Shown in pieces: positions 1-11,818 of a stretch of DNA of 64,000 bases; the first letter of the stretch is position 1; each line of letters begins with the position of its first letter. The translations under genes were made by a program, and so were the position numbers. This DNA comes from Musa acuminata AAA Group (lineage: Eukaryota > Streptophyta > Magnoliopsida > Zingiberales > Musaceae), in the NCBI RefSeq assembly GCF_036884655.1, contig NC_088345.1, positions 19,551,001 through 19,615,000 of the forward strand, written 5' to 3'. The notes below the pieces were generated by a model. It was not told where the DNA came from, ran no database searches, and was given only the letters and a program-made list of their open reading frames with translations.

Positions 1-479
1 GAAAAACTTGTTAGGAAGCAAAATTGCCAGCTTACACTTCTCAAAAGAGAAGAAAGAACTTGCTATCTTGAACATCACCAAGAATTGCTAGCTTGCAATC
101 TCAAGAGAAGCAAAGATGCTATTTTGCCTATCTCAAGAAGCACAACTTGCAAACTTCCATATCTAAAAAAAAAGCTAAATTTGCAAACTTGCACAACTCA
201 AAATTGTTACTAGCTTGTAAGTTGTAAAACTTGCATATCTTAAAAACTTGCTAGTTGCATTTCTCCTTTTTGTTGATGATAAAGGGGGAGAAGTTATAAT
301 GATGATCATGTATGGAATGATGTATTAAAATTTATGATGTATTTATTTATGAATTCAAAAGTTACTTAGATTCACAATTTATTTATTAATTCAAAAATTC
401 TATCAATATGTCATATTGATAGGGGGAGTTAAGGTTAACTCCATCATCAATTGGTTGTCATTATAAAAAAGGCGGAGAT
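1..479 (+). mobile_element. 3' internal tail of a Sirevirus-like element cut by the window start
   Basis: This is the non-coding internal sequence just upstream of a 3' LTR. It carries many diverged copies of a GCTAGCTTGCA / CTTGCTATCTTGAAC motif, then three purine-rich blocks: GGGGGAGAAG near 283-292, AGGGGGAGTT near 420-429 and the mutated polypurine tract AAAAAAGGCGGAGAT ending at 479. The same order of motifs occurs at 6185-6794 and 35770-36646, which identifies it. The coding part of this element lies left of the window. Confidence 0.8.
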
Positions 480-1735
480 TTTTGAATCTCGGATTTTGAT
501 GATGAAACCAATTGATAATTTTATGATCTTATTTGTGTTTTGAATGACGTAGGACTAGCTTCGATCAAGAAGAGGCAAATTAATTGAAGTAGGAGGAATC
601 GAATGTTGGGCCGGAGTTGAACATGTCAGGAGATTGGACGTCGGGCCGGAGGATTGATCGATGTGCCGACGGAAGACTTCATGCCGTGAGTTCAAGCATC
701 GGGCCGAAGGATCGGACATTGTGCCAAGGAGATCGAAAGTTGCGGGTGTCAACATGCCGATTGGGCAATACACCGAAAGAGAGAGCGATGCGCCGAAGGA
801 TCAGACGAAGCGTCGGAAGAACCAATGGCATGCCGGACAACAAATGATTTATGTTTTTTAATAATTTGTCTAGATTGAGTTAGTTTAGGTCGTAATTGAG
901 TTGGTTTCAGATGTAACAATTCCAACTCAATTAGGGGCTCATTGGGCCTAAGTTTGGACTATTTTGGGCCAAATGAAAGGCCTATTCAGTCACCCAAGGT
1001 TAGGAGGAACCACTCATGAGCTAGAAAAGTCAATAGCACACTTTTCCATGTTGTTAGGTGGTGGTACCGCTCAATGTCAGTGTGTCAAGTGATAGTATCG
1101 CCAGACTACGTGGTGGCACTGCCTAGTGTCAGACTAGCAGGCGGTGGTACCGCCCACACCCCGAAAACTCGAGGATTTAAATTTTGACTCCAAGTTTTGA
1201 AGTCATTTAGGGTCTATAAATACCCCATAAATTCCTGTTTGGAATACACAACAACAGAGAGCAAAAACTCTGTGATTCTAAGGTTGTAAACTCTTTTATG
1301 TATAGAGTCCCTCCTCCAAGAGCTTAGTGATAGTCCTAAAGGAGGTATGTGATGGAACACTTGTAAAAGAGGGGTGTAAAGATTTTCTCCCGAACCTATG
1401 AAAATGAGAAAGAGTGTAAAAAGGTAATTGGTCTTTGCCTATTGAAGGAAGACCGTTAGTGGATGCTGGTGGCCTCGACGGAAGAGGAATCATGAGTGGA
1501 TGTTGGACACGACGACCGAATCACTATAAAACTTTGTTTGCATTTCTTTCATACTTTTTCTTTATATTGCAAACTACTTTACTTTCTCATTACTTTAGCT
1601 ACATACTCTTACGAACATTTTCAAAGTTAAACATTTTCAATACGAGCTTTTATCATACGAAGATTTCTAACTCGACGTAATTTTTATGAAACCACTAATT
1701 CACCCTCCCCTCTTAGTGTCATATTGATCCTATCA
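480..1735 (+). repeat. 3' LTR, Sirevirus-type (type A), of the element entering from the left
   Basis: It follows the polypurine tract directly and opens with TTTTGAATCTC (the usual TG has become TT), then the conserved TTTGATGATGAAACCAATTG block. U3 holds several imperfect GGCGGTGGTACCGCC repeats near 1060-1160, a TATA box (TATAAATA, 1215-1222), and the family 3' end CACTAATTCACC...GATCCTATCA. At 1736 the sequence switches abruptly to antisense gag of another element, so this insertion sits inside that gag. The left target-site duplication is outside the window. Confidence 0.82.
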
Positions 1736-2249
1736 ATGTGAGCCATACTTTTTGAATGGATATTTATGTGCAAAATGACTATGTCTATCATAAAAATTAT
1801 ATTTATTTTCAAGGGAAACATGTAATGTGGATCTTTTAACAAAAGTGGTTGGCTTTTGTTGAATGTTACTCACAAAACTGATTCCTTTTTTTCTATGAAC
1901 ATGACTCTTATTAGCAATACTCATGTTTAAAGATTTGCTACTAATTTTAAATTTATCTAATGTTTATTGAAAAAATATTTTTTCTTTTTTAAGTGAGTCT
2001 AACTCTTCACACTTAGTGCAAGGAGTTAACATACAATTATCATGCTAATTTTTTAATTTTTTAAATTTACTAGCATGGGAAGAATGATCCTTTTTTAACA
2101 ACTTAATTTTTTTACCAACTAGCATACATTCATCAAATAAATCAAGGAAAGAATCAAGTAATTCATTGTAAGATAAATGAGATTCGATTGAGTCATTTAC
2201 CTCATCGTCGAAAGCCATTAAGGCGTAGTTCACCACCTTGCCTTTGATG
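1736..2249 (-). pseudogene. gag fragment (C-terminal half) of the minus-strand Sirevirus-like element
   Basis: Read on the minus strand this matches the C-terminal part of the intact Gag at 62180-63763: SYNELLDSFLDLFDEC, then a stretch like NKSHVHRKKGISFVSN, then the second knuckle region now reading FYDRHSHFAHKYPFKKY, with its cysteines mutated. It continues the gag piece at 10897-11768: the element 2255-10891 landed between the two, as shown by GGTTT at 2250-2254 and 10892-10896. Several stops and frameshifts make it non-functional. Confidence 0.8.
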
Positions 2250-2254
2250 GTTTT

Positions 2255-3884
2255 GTTGAATCTCATATTTTGATGATGAAACTAATTGATAGTGTTTATG
2301 ATTTAATCTGTATTTTGAGTGATGTAGGATGCTTCGATTGGGGAGAGACAATTAAAGCAAGAAGAATCATGTTGGGCCGGAGAAACATGTCAGAAGATTG
2401 GACGTCACGCCGAAAGATCGGTCGACATATCGATATAAGGCTTCGGGCCACGGTTTCGGGCATCGGGCCAAGAAGAGCAGATATTGTATCAAGGATATCG
2501 GAGTTGCGGAGGTCAATTAGCCGATTGGGCAATAGGTGGCAAGAAAGGATGATGCGCCGAAGAATCAGACGAAGCGTCGATGGACCAATGACATGCCGAA
2601 CAACATGATTCATGCTTAGTAATAATTGTCTAGATCGAAGTATGCTTTACATGTGTAGGATTAACTACGATTGCAAGACATAAAGCAAAATGAAGTCCTG
2701 GAGTCAAGAACGCGATTTCGTTGGGAGTTTGAGAGTTTGTCGGAAGTCTGAACGTTTGTCAGAAGTTCTGTCGGAATTGACCGAGAGGTCCAGGAGCTTG
2801 CCAAAGAAACTCATCGGAACTCGCTAAGAAGATCGTCGTGAAGTCTAGGAGCTTACCGGGAGTCCGCTAGAATATTATCGAGAGATTGTTGGAAGTTCGC
2901 CGGAAGAATCGCCGGAAGCTCGCCGGAAGAAACTAGACTTACGGACTTGTTTAGCTTAGTAAATGTCTTAGAATTCGTAGTTAGCACATAATTAGGATTG
3001 GAATTGGGCCAACCCAATTAGGGGCTAGTTGGGTCCATGTATGAACTGTGTTGGGCGCAATGAAAAGGCCCAAACAGTGACCCAAGAGGTGACACCGTCA
3101 TGACATAGTCTCTAAGACTGTGTCAGGCGGTGGTACCACCGGTCTGGGTGGTGGTACCGCCCAGACATAGTCTCCAAGAGACTGCAGGTGGTGGTACCGC
3201 CCAATGGTAGGGTGCTAGGCGGTGGCACCACCCTTGTCAGGCGGTGGTACCGCCTAGTGTCAGACTGACACTAGTGGTGATACCGCCCAGCACAGATAGT
3301 GGTACCACCCGTACCTAGGAAACCCAGGATGGGATATTTTTAGGCTCCAAGTTTGAATCAACTTGAGGCCTATAAATATCCCTCTCATCCCTAGTTAAGA
3401 AACACAAGACTTGAGAGTAAAAAAAGGAAAGAAACGCTGCTGCAATCTTGTGCGAACTCCTCTCCTTCTTCTACGTGTTAAAATAGTTTGAGAGAGGAGT
3501 AACTGGAGGGTGTAAGGGTTATCTCCTAAACCCAGTAAAAGGAGAATCGAGTTGTAAAAGGTGGTTGGTCTTCGCCTATTGAAGGAAGACCAATAGTGGA
3601 TGCCGGTGGCTTCAACGGAAGAGGAATCGACGGAGTGGATGTAGGTCATGACGACCGAACCACTATAAAATCTAGTTTGCGTTTTGTCTTGAGCAATTTA
3701 CTTTAACTGCAAACCACTTTACTTGCTTACTGCTTCAATACATTTACGAACATGTTTCAAGTTAAGATCTTTACAAAACGATTTTCGTCGAAATCAGTTT
3801 TAATCGAAACGAAACGATTTGAATCCGTGATTTTACCGCTACACTAATTCACCCTCCCCTCTTAGTGTCGACTCGTTCCTAACA
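2255..3884 (+). repeat. 5' LTR (type A) of the 2255-10891 element
   Basis: Starts TGTTGAATCTC and ends CCTAACA. It contains a cluster of palindrome-like GGCGGTGGTACCGCC units at about 3125-3310 and the core promoter GGCCTATAAATATCC at 3368-3382. A conserved region rich in CGGAAGT/CGCCGGAAG occurs near 2740-2930. About 1630 bp, in the long-LTR range usual for Sireviruses. Confidence 0.88.
3371..3378 (+). promoter_or_regulatory. TATA box of the 5' LTR
   Basis: TATAAATA in the conserved context GGCCTATAAATA(C/T)CCC, found in nearly every type A LTR here (for example 1215, 39526, 45526, 45623 and, on the minus strand, 57662). It lies about 510 bp before the LTR end, so transcripts would begin a short way downstream. 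Confidence 0.6.
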
Positions 3885-3886
3885 GT

Positions 3887-3898
3887 TGGTATTAGAGC
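3887..3898 (+). promoter_or_regulatory. Primer-binding site (initiator tRNA-Met type)
   Basis: TTGGTATTAGAGCC two bases after the LTR end differs by one base from the TGGTATCAGAGC complement of initiator tRNA-Met used by most plant Ty1/copia elements. It fixes the element's orientation. Confidence 0.8.
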
Positions 3899-3934
3899 CT
3901 CATAATTTCTCATTTGGTTTAGCACCCAAGAGAA

Positions 3935-4873
3935 ATGACCCTTTTCGACTTTCAAGAGGATTACTCTCTCATTCATCCTCCCTTGTTCAATGGGACAAAC
4001 TACACATTGTTAAACTCAAATGAGAGTTTTCTTGATTTCCTTGGATTTAAATTTATAGAATATTATTAAAAATGATTTTTGAAGGTTTTCTCTTCCAATA
4101 AACCATTGGAATGATTTGGAGAAGAAGACTTTTTCTTTAAATGCGAAAGCTATGAATGCTTTATTTTGTACCTTAAACAAAAATGAATTTAATCATGTTT
4201 CTATTTACGAAACTGCGCACGATATTTGACATACTCTTGAAATTACACATAAAGGCACTAGCAAAGTTAAAGATTCGAAAATCAACATTTTGATGCAGGA
4301 TTTTGAACTATTTCGAATTAAGCCGAGCGAAACTATTGTTGATATGTACACTCATTTTATGGATATCGTCAATGGTTTAAAAGCTCTTGGTAATTTTTTT
4401 TGAATTTTGAACTTGTTAGTAAAGTTTTACGATCACTTTCTAAAAATTAGAATTCAAAAGTAACGACTATTCAAGAATTAAAAAATTTGAATACTTTTTT
4501 GATCGAATAACTTATTGGGTCTTTAATGACCTACGAAATGACCAATGTCGCACAAAATGAACTTGATGACAACCTTCTAAAGAACAGGAATGATTTTGGA
4601 CTTAGAACAATTGAAGACCACTCGAGTATAAGCTCAAGTGATGGTAAATTTGAACTCCTCACTATAAAATTTAAAAAGCTCATGAAACAAAAAATAAAGA
4701 ACAAAAAGAACGAAACTACTTACTATAAACGCAAGAAGAAGTTGCCAAAAGAGGAATTGAGCTCCTCCGAAGACAAGGAGAAAGTCAACAAAAGCGAGGT
4801 GGCAAACTACGTCTTAACATCTTTCGACGATGAGATAATCAAAATGCCCTTAGTTTACTTCAAAATTACATAA
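3935..4873 (+). pseudogene. Shortened, decayed gag without zinc knuckle
   Basis: The ATG at 3935 begins MTLFDFQEDYSLIHPPLFNG, like the intact Gag at 63763 (minus). Aligned stretches include NAKAMNAL (with FCTLNKNEF), FELFRIKPSETI, and from 4526 a 115-codon open stretch beginning MTYEMTNVAQNELDDNLLKN. After the lysine-rich region (KRKKKLPKEEL) it jumps to NYVLTSFDDE and stops at YFKIT. The CCHC knuckle and everything beyond it are missing. The gag at 32598-33500 ends the same way (YFEIT), so the shortened form is shared and not a private deletion. Frameshifts near 4010-4080 and 4400-4510 mean it cannot be translated now. Confidence 0.78.
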
Positions 4874-6794
4874 TGCTTTTCATGAGTTATTGTTAATTTA
4901 GTTTAGAAAAATTATTTTTCTTGAAAATTACATGTTTAATAATGTAATGAAAATATAAAAAATTGGGATCATGCTTATCTTTCTAGTAATTTTAAAAATG
5001 ATCATAAAAATTACATGTTTTATGATAAATAAACAAAAATGTTTGTATCATACTTGATAATTTTTATGCATGAAGACTTGAAGTAATGATTTGAAATCAT
5101 ATGTTTTGGAATTATACGTTATACTTTTTGATCTTGATGATTTTTTATCTTTCCGTTGATGCATGGTTTTGACATAAGAAAAAATATTTGGGCATGCTAA
5201 TATAAAGTCAATCACACAAATTGAAACTAAAAAGTTTAGATATCTTTAAGAATCATTCAATATTATGTTTAACGAAATCATGATTGAAGTCTTAATGAAA
5301 ATATAATGATGATTTGAAAGCATGGTTAACGAGTTTATATTTCAAACTTATGCATGATAATTTTTGTAATCTTTTGAAAGTTCTTTTTTAGTGTTAATGA
5401 ATGATGCAAGGATTTGAAAGAAAAGAACATGCATGTATGAAATCAATCAATAAGTTGAAACAAAAGGAGGAAAGCATTTTTCTTGAAAATTTCCTTTTTC
5501 TTTATCTAATCGATTTTTCACTAAGAGACCAATAAAATTATTTATGTCATTTTGAATCTCTTGAAATAAATGTTGAGTTTTTAATGATTTTGACGATTTG
5601 AATTTAAATGAATTATATCAAAATCATAATCTTGGTTTCTTGGAATTACTTGAGATTTTTTGAATCAAGATCTCTTCTTTGTACACCTATAATTTTTTAT
5701 TCTTGGTATTTTATTTATAGAAAAGATTTACTATATGAATCATGTCTTTTCGTATTCAAGTAGCATTATCTTTGATGACATGATTTCTTTGTATTTATGG
5801 CACGTATGCCTTGAAATGATTGAAATATTTTATACTATTATGTTCTTCCCTTATTCTTTCTTGTTTATAATGATAAAAGGGGAAAAAGTTATGAACAAGC
5901 ATGGTAGGATGTAATTTGACCAATTGATATCATCATGATATGAAATATTTATGATCTGGAATGATACATGCAATACTTATGTTTTTTATTATGATGATGT
6001 ATGTGATGTATTGCATATGATGTGAATCATGATTAAAATTGTTTTGATTTGAATTCAAGGTTTATCTCAATTATGGTTCTTTGAAATAAGAATGATTACT
6101 TATCTTTGTCATGCTTTGAAAATTGTTGTAAAAGGAAAAAGAGATACAAAATTATATTCTTCCCTTCTTTTTGACAATGACAAAGGGGGAGATAGCTAGC
6201 TTGATAGCTGGCTTGCACAAGTTAAGAAGATGCAAAAACTTGCTTGCACATCTAAAAGAAACAAAAATTGCAAATGTACATATTAGAGAAAGAGGCAAAA
6301 CTTTTTAGTCTGCTTATCTTAAAAGCAAAAGTGCTATCTTGCTAATCTCAAGAAGCAAAATTTATAACTTGCATATTGCAAAAGGAAGAAAGAATCGCTA
6401 GCTTGCACACTTCAACAAGAATGATATCTTGCATTTGTATTTGAAAACTTGCTAGCTTGCACGCTCTTAAATAATATAAAATCTGCTAGCTTGCATGTTC
6501 TAATATGATGTAACACTTGCTAAATTTGCTATCTTACAAATTGCATGGTGATAAAACTGAAGATTATGTTTAGTATACGATGATTTGAATTGTAATAAGT
6601 CCTAAACACGTGATAGTTGAACTTCTCTTTTTTGTTGATGACAAAAGGGGAGAAGTATGATGTTATGCATAAGTTTATGATAACATGTTACTTGGATTTT
6701 TGAATCCAAGAGTTCTATCAATATGACATATTGATAGGGGGAGTTAAGGTTAACTCCATCATCAATTGGTTGTCATCATAAAAAAGGGGGAGAT
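4874..6794 (+). other. AT-rich non-coding internal region and polypurine tracts in place of pol
   Basis: No coding motif is visible in 1.9 kb of AT-rich sequence full of ATGAT/CATGATAAT words. From about 6190 the GCTAGCTTGCA-type repeats appear, then GGGGAGAAGT (6647-6656), AGGGGGAGTT (6736-6745) and the main tract AAAAAAGGGGGAGAT ending at 6794. The corresponding sequence in the sister element is 33501-36646. Confidence 0.75.
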
Positions 6795-7449
6795 TGTTGA
6801 ATCTCAGATTTTGATGATGAAACCAATTGATAGTGTTTATGATTTAATCTGTGATTGGAGTGACGTAGGATGCTTCGATCAGGGAGAGACAATTAAAGCA
6901 GGAAGAATCATGTTGGACCGGAGAAACATATCAGAAGATTGGACGTCACGCCGAAGGATCGGTCGACGTATCGACAGAAGGCTTCGGGCCACGGTTTCAG
7001 GCATCGGGCCAAGAAGAGTAGATATTGTACCAAGAATATCGGAGTTACGGAGGTCAACTGGCCGATTGGGTAATATGCCGCAAGAAAGGATGATGTGCCG
7101 AAGAATCGACGAAGCATCGATGGACCAATGACATGCCGGACAACATGATTCATGCTTAGTAATAATTGTCTAGATCGAAGTGTGTTTTACGTGTGCAGGA
7201 TTAACTATGACAGCAAGGCATAAAGCAAAATGAAGTCCCAAAGTATGTTTTATGTCCTAAATACTTGATAGTTGAACTTCTCCTTTTTGTTGATGACAAA
7301 GGGGGAGAAGTACGATGTTATGCATAAATTTATGATAACATGTTGCTTGGATTTTTGAATCCAAGAGTTATATCAATATGACATATTGATAGAGGGAGTT
7401 AAGGTTAACTCCGTCATCAATCGGTTGTTATCATCAAAAAAGGGGTGAT
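6795..7449 (+). repeat. Partial LTR plus repeated 3' tail: internal tandem duplication
   Basis: An LTR begins at 6795 (TGTTGAATCTCAG) but after about 445 bp, near AATGAAGTCCC, it jumps back to tail sequence (GATAGTTGAACTTCTCC, GGGGGAGAAG, GGGAGTTAAGG, AAAAAAGGGGTGAT). A second, fuller LTR then begins at 7450. The unit of tail end plus first 0.4 kb of LTR is therefore present twice with a period of about 655 bp. Template switching during reverse transcription or unequal recombination would explain it. Confidence 0.78.
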
Positions 7450-8823
7450 TGTTGAATCTCGGATTTTGATGATGAAACCAATTGATAGTATTTATGATTT
7501 AATCTGTGTTTTGAGTGATGCAGGATGCTTCGATCAGGGAGCGACAATTAAAGTAGGAAGAATCATGTTGGGCCGGAGAAACATATCAGAAGATTGGACG
7601 TTGCGTCGAAGGATCGGTCGACGTATCGACAGAAGGCTTCGGGCCATGGTTTCGGGTATCGGACCAAAAAGAGCGGATATTGTACCAAGGATATCAGAGT
7701 TGCGGAAGTCAACTGACCGATTGGGCAATAGGCAGCAAGAAAGGACGATGCACCAAAGAATTGGACAAAGTGTCGATGGACCAATGACATGTCGGACAAC
7801 ATGATTTATGCTTAGTAATAATTGTCTAGATCGAAGTATGTTTTACATGTGCAGGATTAACTACGATAGCAAGGCATAAAGCAAAATGAAGTCCCGAAGT
7901 CAAGAAAGCGATTTCGTTGGGAGTTTGAGAGTTCGTCGGAAGTTCTGCAAGAATTGACTGAGAAGTCTAGGAGCTTGCCAAAGAAGCTCGTCGGAACTCG
8001 CCAAGAAGATCATCGTGAAGTCCAGGAGCTTGCCGGGAGTATGTTGTAACATTGCCGAGAGATCGTCGGAAGAATCACCGGAAGCTTGCTGAAAGAAGCT
8101 AGACTTATGGACTTGTTTAGCTTAGTAAATGTCTTAGAATTGATAGTTAGCACATAATTGGGATTGAAATTGGGCAAACCCAATTAGGGGCTAGTTGGGC
8201 CCATGTATGAACTGTGTTGGGTACAATGAAAAGGCTCAAATAGTGACCCAAGAGGTAACACCATTGTGGCATAGTCTCCGAGACTATGTCAGGCGGTGGT
8301 ACCGTTGGTCTGGGCAGTGGTATCGCCTAGACATAGTCTTCGAGAGGCTGCAGGTAGTGGTACCGCCCAGTGGCAGGGTGCTAGGCGGTGGCACCGCCCC
8401 TATCAGGTGGTGGTACCACCCAGTGTTAGATTGACACTGGTTTTAAGCTCTAAGTTTGAATTAACTTGAGGCCTATAAATATCTCTCTCATCCCTAGTTA
8501 AGAAACACAAGACTTGAGAGTAAAAAAGGAAAGAAACGCCGCTGCAATCTTGTGTGAACTCCTTTCCTTCTTCTAAGTATTAGAATAGTTTAAGAGAGGA
8601 GTAAGTGGGGGTGTAAGGGTTATCTCCTAAACCCGGTAAAAGGAGAATCAAATTGTAAAAGGTGGTTGGTCTTCGCCTATTGAAGGAAGACCGATAGTGG
8701 ATGTCGGTGGCCTCGACGGAAGAGGAATCAGCAGAGTGGATGTAGGTTACGACGACCGAACCACTATAAAATCTTGTTTACGTTTTGTCTTGAGCAATTT
8801 ACTTTAACTGTAAACCACTTTAC
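7450..8823 (+). repeat. 3' LTR (type A), first part
   Basis: Begins TGTTGAATCTCGG. It follows the 5' LTR closely up to CCACTTTAC at 8823, where a minus-strand solo LTR interrupts it. A GGTGGTACC repeat cluster lies at about 8290-8425 and the TATA box (CCTATAAATATC) at 8473-8484. The rest resumes at 10712. Confidence 0.85.
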
Positions 8824-10706
8824 TGTTAGGATCAAGAGCACTAAGAGGCGGGGATGAATTAGTGCAGCGAAAAACTTTCAACGATTAAAACTGCATTCGT
8901 ACGATAAGAGCGATTTCGGTAGAAAAGCCGATTCGTAAATCACTTTAACTTGTAATCAAGCAAGATGCAGTTAAAGCGAATCTATAAAGGCAGTTTGCAG
9001 TTATGATGGAAATCAGAATGTAAGCGCAAACGAAAATATGATGTTCGTACGATAAAACTAATTTATGTCTAAACACCGATTCGGAAAATACTGAACTTTG
9101 AAACACGATCGTAAATGCGCAGAAGGCAGTAAGCTATTGAGGAGGTTTGCAGTAAAGATAATATGCTCAAAGTAAATGCAAACCAGAGAGCACCGCAATT
9201 TTAGAGTGGTTCGGTCAATCTTGACCTACATCCACTTCTGGCTTTCTCCACCGACGAGGTCATCGACGTCCACTAGAGGCCTTCCTTCAATAGGCGAAGG
9301 CCAACCACCCTTTTATAGTTTCACTCCTTTTAACGGGCTTAGGAGACAACCCTTACAGAATTTTCTTTTCTCTCTTGACAGATCAAAACTTGGAAGAAAA
9401 GAGGAAGGAGAACTTTTAACTCATACAACACTTTTGAGCTCTAAAAATCATAGAGTAAGATTAGGATTTCGGTAGTTTTGGGTTGCCCTTTCATTCCTGA
9501 AAGGGTGGGGTATTTATAGGCCCCAAACTAGTTTGAATTCTGAGCTCAAAACTGTCATCTCCCGGAATTTCGGGGTCTGGCGGTTGCATCGCTTGGCAGA
9601 GCTCAGAGACTGAGCCTCTGGGCGGTGCCACCGCTTGTCAGGAGTAGTTGCACCGCTTGGCAGAGCTCGGAGACTGAGCCTCTAGGCGGTGCCACTACTT
9701 GTCAGGGGCGGTTGCACCTCCTACCAGAGCTCGGAGACCAAGCTCAAGCGGTTGCACCTCTGTCAAAGGCGGTTGCATCGCTTAGCCAGAGCTCGGAGAC
9801 TGAGCCCTGGGCGGTGCCACCATCGACCCAGGCGGTGCCACCTCTGGCCAAGTAATTTGGGTCCGAATGGGCTAATCCATTCGGCCCAATTTGGATCTGT
9901 CAAGGGCCCAATTGCCCCAAGATTAAGTTAATGGGATCACCTCTCATTTCTAACTTAATCGTCATGCTAACTACGAATTTCTTAAGACATTTACTGCAAC
10001 TTGCTCCAGTGCGTCAATAGCTTCTTTTAGCGAGCTTTCGGCGAGCTTCCGTCGATCATCCGATGAACCCTCGGTGATGCTCCTGCGGACTTCCGGCAAA
10101 CTCCTGGACTTGCGACGATCCACTTGGTAAGTTCTGACGAGCTTCTTTTGGCAAGCTCCTAGACTTCTCGGATTTGTTCCCGTAGAACATCCGATGACCG
10201 TCTGGACTTCCGTCGAGCTCTCGAACTCCCAACGTGATCATAGTCTTTGACTCCGGCTCAACTCCTACTGTATGTCTTACTTTCATCGTAGTTAATCCTA
10301 CACACTTAAAACAAAACTTCGATCGAGACAATTATTCCTAAGCAATTAACCAAATTGTCCGGCATGTTATTGGTCCCTCGACGCTTTGTCCGATTCTTCG
10401 GTGCATCGTCCTCTCCTACGGCCTATTGCCCAATCGGCCAGTTGACTCCGCAACTCCGATATCCTTGGCGTAATACTCGCTCTTCTTGGCCCGATGCCCA
10501 AGTCCATGGCCCAAAGCCTTCTGTCGATACGTCGACCGATCCCTCGGCCCGACGTCCAATCTTCTGACATGTTCCTCCAGCACAACATGATTTTTCCTGC
10601 TTTAATTGTCTCATCCTGATCGAAGCATCCTACGTCACTCAAAACGTAGATTAAAACATAAACACAATTATCAATTGATTTCATCATCAAAATACGAGAT
10701 TCAACA
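8824..10706 (-). mobile_element. Solo LTR (type A, minus strand) nested in a 3' LTR
   Basis: Reads TGTTAGGATCAAGAGCAC at the left edge and ...GAGATTCAACA at the right edge, that is, a complete type A LTR on the minus strand with no internal sequence. Flanking five-mers are TTTAC (8819-8823) and ATTAC (10707-10711), one mismatch apart, and the host LTR continues without loss (compare 3716-3740). Inside are repeated GGCGGTTGCACC-type units (about 9580-9850) and a minus-strand TATA box (GGTATTTATAGGCC, near 9511). It probably arose by LTR-LTR recombination after a full insertion. Confidence 0.87.
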
Positions 10707-10711
10707 ATTAC

Positions 10712-10891
10712 TTGCTTACTGCTTTCAATACATTTACGAACATGTTTCAAGTTAAGATCTTTAAGAAATGGCTTTCGTCGGAATCGTTTTTAATCGAAAC
10801 GAAACGATTTGAATCCATGATTTTGTCGCTACACTAATTCACCCCACCCCCCCACCCCCTCCCCTCTCTTAGTGTCGACTCGTTCCTAACA
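10712..10891 (+). repeat. 3' LTR (type A), final part after the nested solo LTR
   Basis: Resumes with TTGCTTACTGC and runs to CGTTCCTAACA at 10891, matching the end of the 5' LTR (3729-3884) apart from an expanded C-rich run near 10844-10863. It is followed by the GGTTT duplication at 10892-10896. Confidence 0.85.
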
Positions 10892-10896
10892 GGTTT

Positions 10897-11768
10897 GCTC
10901 CTCATCTTCAGATATACTTGATTCATCCCATATCGCCTTGAATGCTTTCTCTTTTTTTTGGTAACTTCTTCGATTTATAGCAAGTTGTTGTGTCATTTTT
11001 AAGTTCGTTTTTAAAATTAATCTTTTTCATGAACTTTTTAAAATTCTTTTACAAAAGTTCTATGTCATCTTCACTTGAGCTCTTGCTTGAGTAGTCTTCT
11101 ATTGTTCGAATTGCCAAATCTTTCCTATTCTTTGGAAGATAGTTCTCATGTTCATCATGTTCAATATAAGTCATTTTATAGGTCATTAAAGACCCGATAA
11201 GTTCTTCAAGTGAAAAATTATTGAAGCCCTTTGTCTCTTGTATTGCCATCACTTTCAGATCCCAACATTTTGGAAGGGATCTTAGTTTTTTATTAACAAG
11301 TTCAAAATTAGAAAAATATTTACCAAGACTTTTTAGGCCATTGATATCCTTAAAACAAGTGCATATGCCTCCAATGGTTTCGCTTGGTTTCATACGAAAC
11401 AATTCAAAATCATGCATCAAAAAATTAACTTAAGAATCTTTAACCCTACTTGTGCTTTCATGGGTGACTTCAAGAGTGTGTCAAATATCATGTGCAGTTT
11501 CACAAGTCAAAATATGATTAAACTCATTTTTATCTAAAGCATTCATAGATTTCGTATTTAAATAAAACAATTTTTTCTCAAAGTCATTCCATTCATTCAT
11601 AGGTTTAGAGGGGGTTTGAAAACCAAGTTCAACGATATTCCCATAAATCAAAGTTCAAATAAAACAAGAAAAAACTCTCATCCGAGTTTTTCAATAAGTG
11701 TAGTCGGTCCCATTGAACATAGGAGGACGAGTGATAGAAAGATCTTCTTGAAAGCCGAAAAAAGTCAT
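10897..11768 (-). pseudogene. gag (N-terminal part) of the minus-strand Sirevirus-like element
   Basis: The start codon at 11766-11768 gives MTFFGFQEDLSITRPPMFNG, matching the Gag N-terminus of this family. The 123-codon open stretch 11049-11420 (MMHDFELFRMKPSETIGG, KKLRSLPKCWDLKV, LEELIGSLMTYKM) is the UBN2-type Gag core. It then decays through the lysine-rich region and reaches GGTTT at 10892-10896, where the element 2255-10891 is inserted; the remainder is at 1736-2249. Stops and frameshifts make it a pseudogene. Confidence 0.8.
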
Positions 11769-11802
11769 CTCTCTTGGGTATTAATCCAAATAGAGATAAA
11801 CG

Positions 11803-11816
11803 TGGCTCTGATACCA
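11803..11816 (-). promoter_or_regulatory. Primer-binding site of the minus-strand element
   Basis: TGGCTCTGATACCA is the reverse complement of TGGTATCAGAGCCA, an exact initiator tRNA-Met site, two bases inside the 5' LTR that ends (sense) at 11819. Confidence 0.88.
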
Positions 11817-11818
11817 AC

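Larger units (their letters stand above)
2255..10891 (+). mobile_element. Complete non-autonomous Sirevirus-like LTR element with GGTTT target-site duplication
   Basis: Order: 5' LTR 2255-3884, primer-binding site 3887-3898, shortened gag 3935-4873, about 1.9 kb of AT-rich non-coding tail, polypurine tract, then a 3' LTR region with a partial tandem duplication (6795-7449) and the terminal 3' LTR 7450-10891, which is split by a solo LTR at 8824-10706. GGTTT precedes it at 2250-2254 and follows it at 10892-10896, and antisense gag of the host element continues across it. No integrase, reverse transcriptase or RNase H motif is visible, so mobility would have needed enzymes from elsewhere. Confidence 0.88.
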
